DNA of 64,000 nt from Chenopodium formosanum (lineage: Eukaryota; Streptophyta; Magnoliopsida; Caryophyllales; Amaranthaceae), in the NCBI GenBank assembly GCA_024500155.1, contig CM044865.1, forward strand, positions 32,815,501 through 32,879,500, written 5' to 3'. Position 1 is the stretch's first letter, and every line of letters begins with the position of its first letter. A program made the position numbers and the translations under genes. Of this stretch, positions 61,991-64,000 are shown piece by piece. The notes under the pieces were generated by a model. That model worked only from the letters and a program-made list of their open reading frames with translations, searched no databases and was not told where the DNA came from.

Positions 61991-64000
61991 TTTTATCTCT
62001 TAAAATCTATCTATTACTATGATTATATAAACATTTAAAAATACATTTACTTGTGAATCCATCACAATTCTAATATAAGGTTAAACGTTTTATTCTAAAA
62101 GTGCTACAAATTAGTTAACATTTCCATAATTATCACAAAACCAAATTTGTTAACGAATATCATTTAGTGAAAGATTTGAAGTTTGTCCAATTCTAATTGT
62201 CGATTACTATTCCTTCTTTCTTGGTCACTCTGTTTCTCTATCCCTTTAACTTTCATTTTCTTTTATTTATGTTTTATAATTTCGAGTAGTTTTGAAAGTT
62301 TTGAAAACCTATTTTCATCTCCTTAATTACACCTAAAAAGTTTCTCTCTCCTTACTTTTTTCATTTCCTCTCTCTCTCTCTCTCTCTCTGTATCTAAAAT
62401 ATCAAAAGTACAGGTAACGATCTAAATATATACTGATATCATATGCATACAGTTTGACAGTCACATAACTAATAAATAAAATTGTGGAGTTCAAGAGCAA
62501 ATTTGCATAATGCTCTGCCTATGGAGTAAAAAGGCTAGTGTTATTTAGGGCAATATAAGTAAAAGTGATGCATTTAAAAATTACCCATCTTACAATACTC
62601 CTCCTTAATAACCCAGAAAATAGGATGTTTTCACCTTTAAAAGCTTAATGTACAGTTATTGAAAAAAAAAAGACCTTAATGTACAACCAACTAACAATTT
62701 GACATGCAACAACTTCCACTCCAAATTATCCAGATCAAAACAAATTAATCATATTCTTAGATTATACATGTATCCAAAAGAACATATTAACTCGCCAATT
62801 TGACAATAATCAAATCAAGCTATATCATATCAAGCTCACGATCAGAAGATAATTTACAAAGAATATAGAATTCCGGGCCTACTAAGAAAATTCTCGATAT
62901 TAAAAATGGATCTAAAAATGTGTAAAAAAAAATAACAAGCCAAAAAGCTACAAAGCTCAATATGATTACTCCGTACTACATATTAGTAAACACTTATGAA
63001 GCTCACTTTTTCACTTTTTGTTTTGCCTGAATGACAAGGTAAAGAAAATCGATTTGTTGCATTTGAAGTCATAATTATCATCGCTATATGCTTGATGCAA
63101 TGAGCTGCAGTTGCTACCTTAGAGTATTAACCTGAAAGAGTCAGACCAGAACTCCAATTAATCAAAACCGAATATTTCAGTTGGAAATAAGGAATTCTTG
63201 ATATCACACTTGTAGTGGCATCATATAACTTCAGATAGTTTTCTTGTTTTTGCAAGCATACGTCACTGCTTTATCTATTAACAGACATTTATTGATCCCT
63301 AATCAAAAGCATAAAGTCTAATAATATTATAATACAGGTAGTATAATACAGGATTACAAGTTCACAATTACATAAACTACAGAAGAAATTAAATGGATCG
63401 TTGAGCACTCTGCTTATAATTTACTTCGTATAATAAAGTAATACATGGCTGTCCATTTTGGATCAAGAGCGTCTTCTAAAGGTGTAATCATTGAAGATAA
63501 TTTAAAATAATTAGCTCAATTTTGAAATCAGTAAATCTTTTAGTAAACAATTATTGGAATCGTCTTTTTTACATAAAAATTTACCAAAAAGCAACAATTT
63601 CAAGACGGTAATGCGTGGGTTCTTGACTCCTCTGCTAGTCAGAGCTAATTTTTTAACAATCTTCATTAAGAAAATAATCAATTAGACATTTAACAATCTT
63701 AATCAAATAAATAAATAAATGCCTAACTTTAGAATGCAGAGAAATCAAATCCCTATTTTTTTACCAAATTGCATCAAAACTACCCCAAAATAATTAACTA
63801 ATTGATTTAAACTGGAAAACTACAATTTTAAAACTATTTGAATTGATTCGAGAAAACCCCTCAATTTTAAACGAACTCAACTATTAAATCAGAAGCCCCC
63901 GATTTCTTATCGAATTGAATTGAGAAGTTCTTAATTTTAAAATGAACTAAATAAAGGAAACTATGTGAATGAAGAAATACCTTAGTAGCAAGTTTCTAAG
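61991..64000. other. AT-rich flanking DNA, no recognised gene
   Basis: I see no coding region, tRNA, or transposon end in this 2 kb. A short (CT)n run lies at 62364-62391. The T/A-rich sequence has no repeat shared with the elements to the left. Confidence 0.4.

Larger units (their letters stand above)
60258..64000 (-). mobile_element. Probable Helitron, 3' end at 60258, other end not found
   Basis: Comparison with element B places the insertion exactly between A (60257) and the T of B's TAACTCA/TTACGG. Read on -, the inserted DNA ends ...GCACGCGCAACGCGCGTGC, eight bases, then CTAG, followed by host T. An 8-bp perfect stem with a 3-nt loop a few bases upstream of a terminal CTRR at an A/T target is the signature of Helitron 3' ends. 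No Rep/helicase coding sequence is visible, so it would be non-autonomous, or its coding part is outside. The 5' TC end was not found, so the right limit is only the window edge. Confidence 0.6.

Noticed and set aside
61142..62038. Long open frames (97-176 residues) rich in Leu, Ser and Phe
   Set aside because: They come from a pyrimidine-rich repeat where stop codons are rare, occur in several overlapping frames, and have no protein family pattern.
61991..64000. Search for a host gene at the right edge
   Set aside because: No frame with coding character, splice sites or family motifs was seen; the sequence is AT-rich with no recognised repeats.

Overview
This is 64 kb of transposon-packed, AT-rich nuclear DNA from a flowering plant. 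The markers are Tat/Ogre-type Ty3/gypsy retrotransposons with plant mobile domain (PMD) genes, a plant En/Spm-type CACTA transposon with a Ulp1-like protease, and a Helitron 3' end. The species cannot be named from the sequence, and I see no host gene with a convincing intact structure.

Layout, left to right. (1) 1-8211: the 3' part of a Tat-lineage element on + (element C): two antisense genes, 3' tandem arrays, polypurine tract and 3' LTR. (2) 8212-12181: a relative (element D, -) whose LTR is broken where C inserted. (3) 12182-60257: a third Tat element (element A, -) with its 3' LTR at the left and its gag leader at the right. It is split twice: by a 15.2 kb CACTA transposon at 23382-38562 (3-bp duplication TAT), inserted in the reverse transcriptase gene, and by a complete 16.1 kb Tat element (element B, 39481-55561, -; 5-bp duplication GCTAC), inserted at the protease/RT linker. 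The CACTA element itself holds a smaller CACTA-like insertion (31163-32721) and what looks like a captured gene fragment (36183-36770). (4) 60258-64000: a Helitron 3' end inserted between A and T of element A's leader, then poly-C tracts, a pyrimidine-rich minisatellite and AT-rich DNA with no gene.

The Tat elements share one plan. The sense strand carries gag, a DNGS-type aspartic protease, RT, a first RNase H, a second archaeal-type RNase H and an integrase. Downstream of pol, on the opposite strand, lie two intron-containing genes: a DUF7745-like protein with a lysine-rich tail, and a PMD protein. All copies are broken by stops, frameshifts or deletions.

The most interesting signal is cis-regulatory. 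Each of the eight promoters examined closely (LTR, DUF7745-like gene and PMD gene, across elements A, B and C) has a TATA box preceded by a 50-120 bp cluster of short GCGCC / CTGTCGC...GCGACAG palindromes. Further clusters lie in the gag leader and between the convergent ends of pol and the DUF7745-like gene. The motif form differs by element: mostly GGCGCC in B, mostly CTGTCGC/GCGACAG in A and C. It seems to change together at all sites within an element, as expected for binding sites of an element-encoded regulator.
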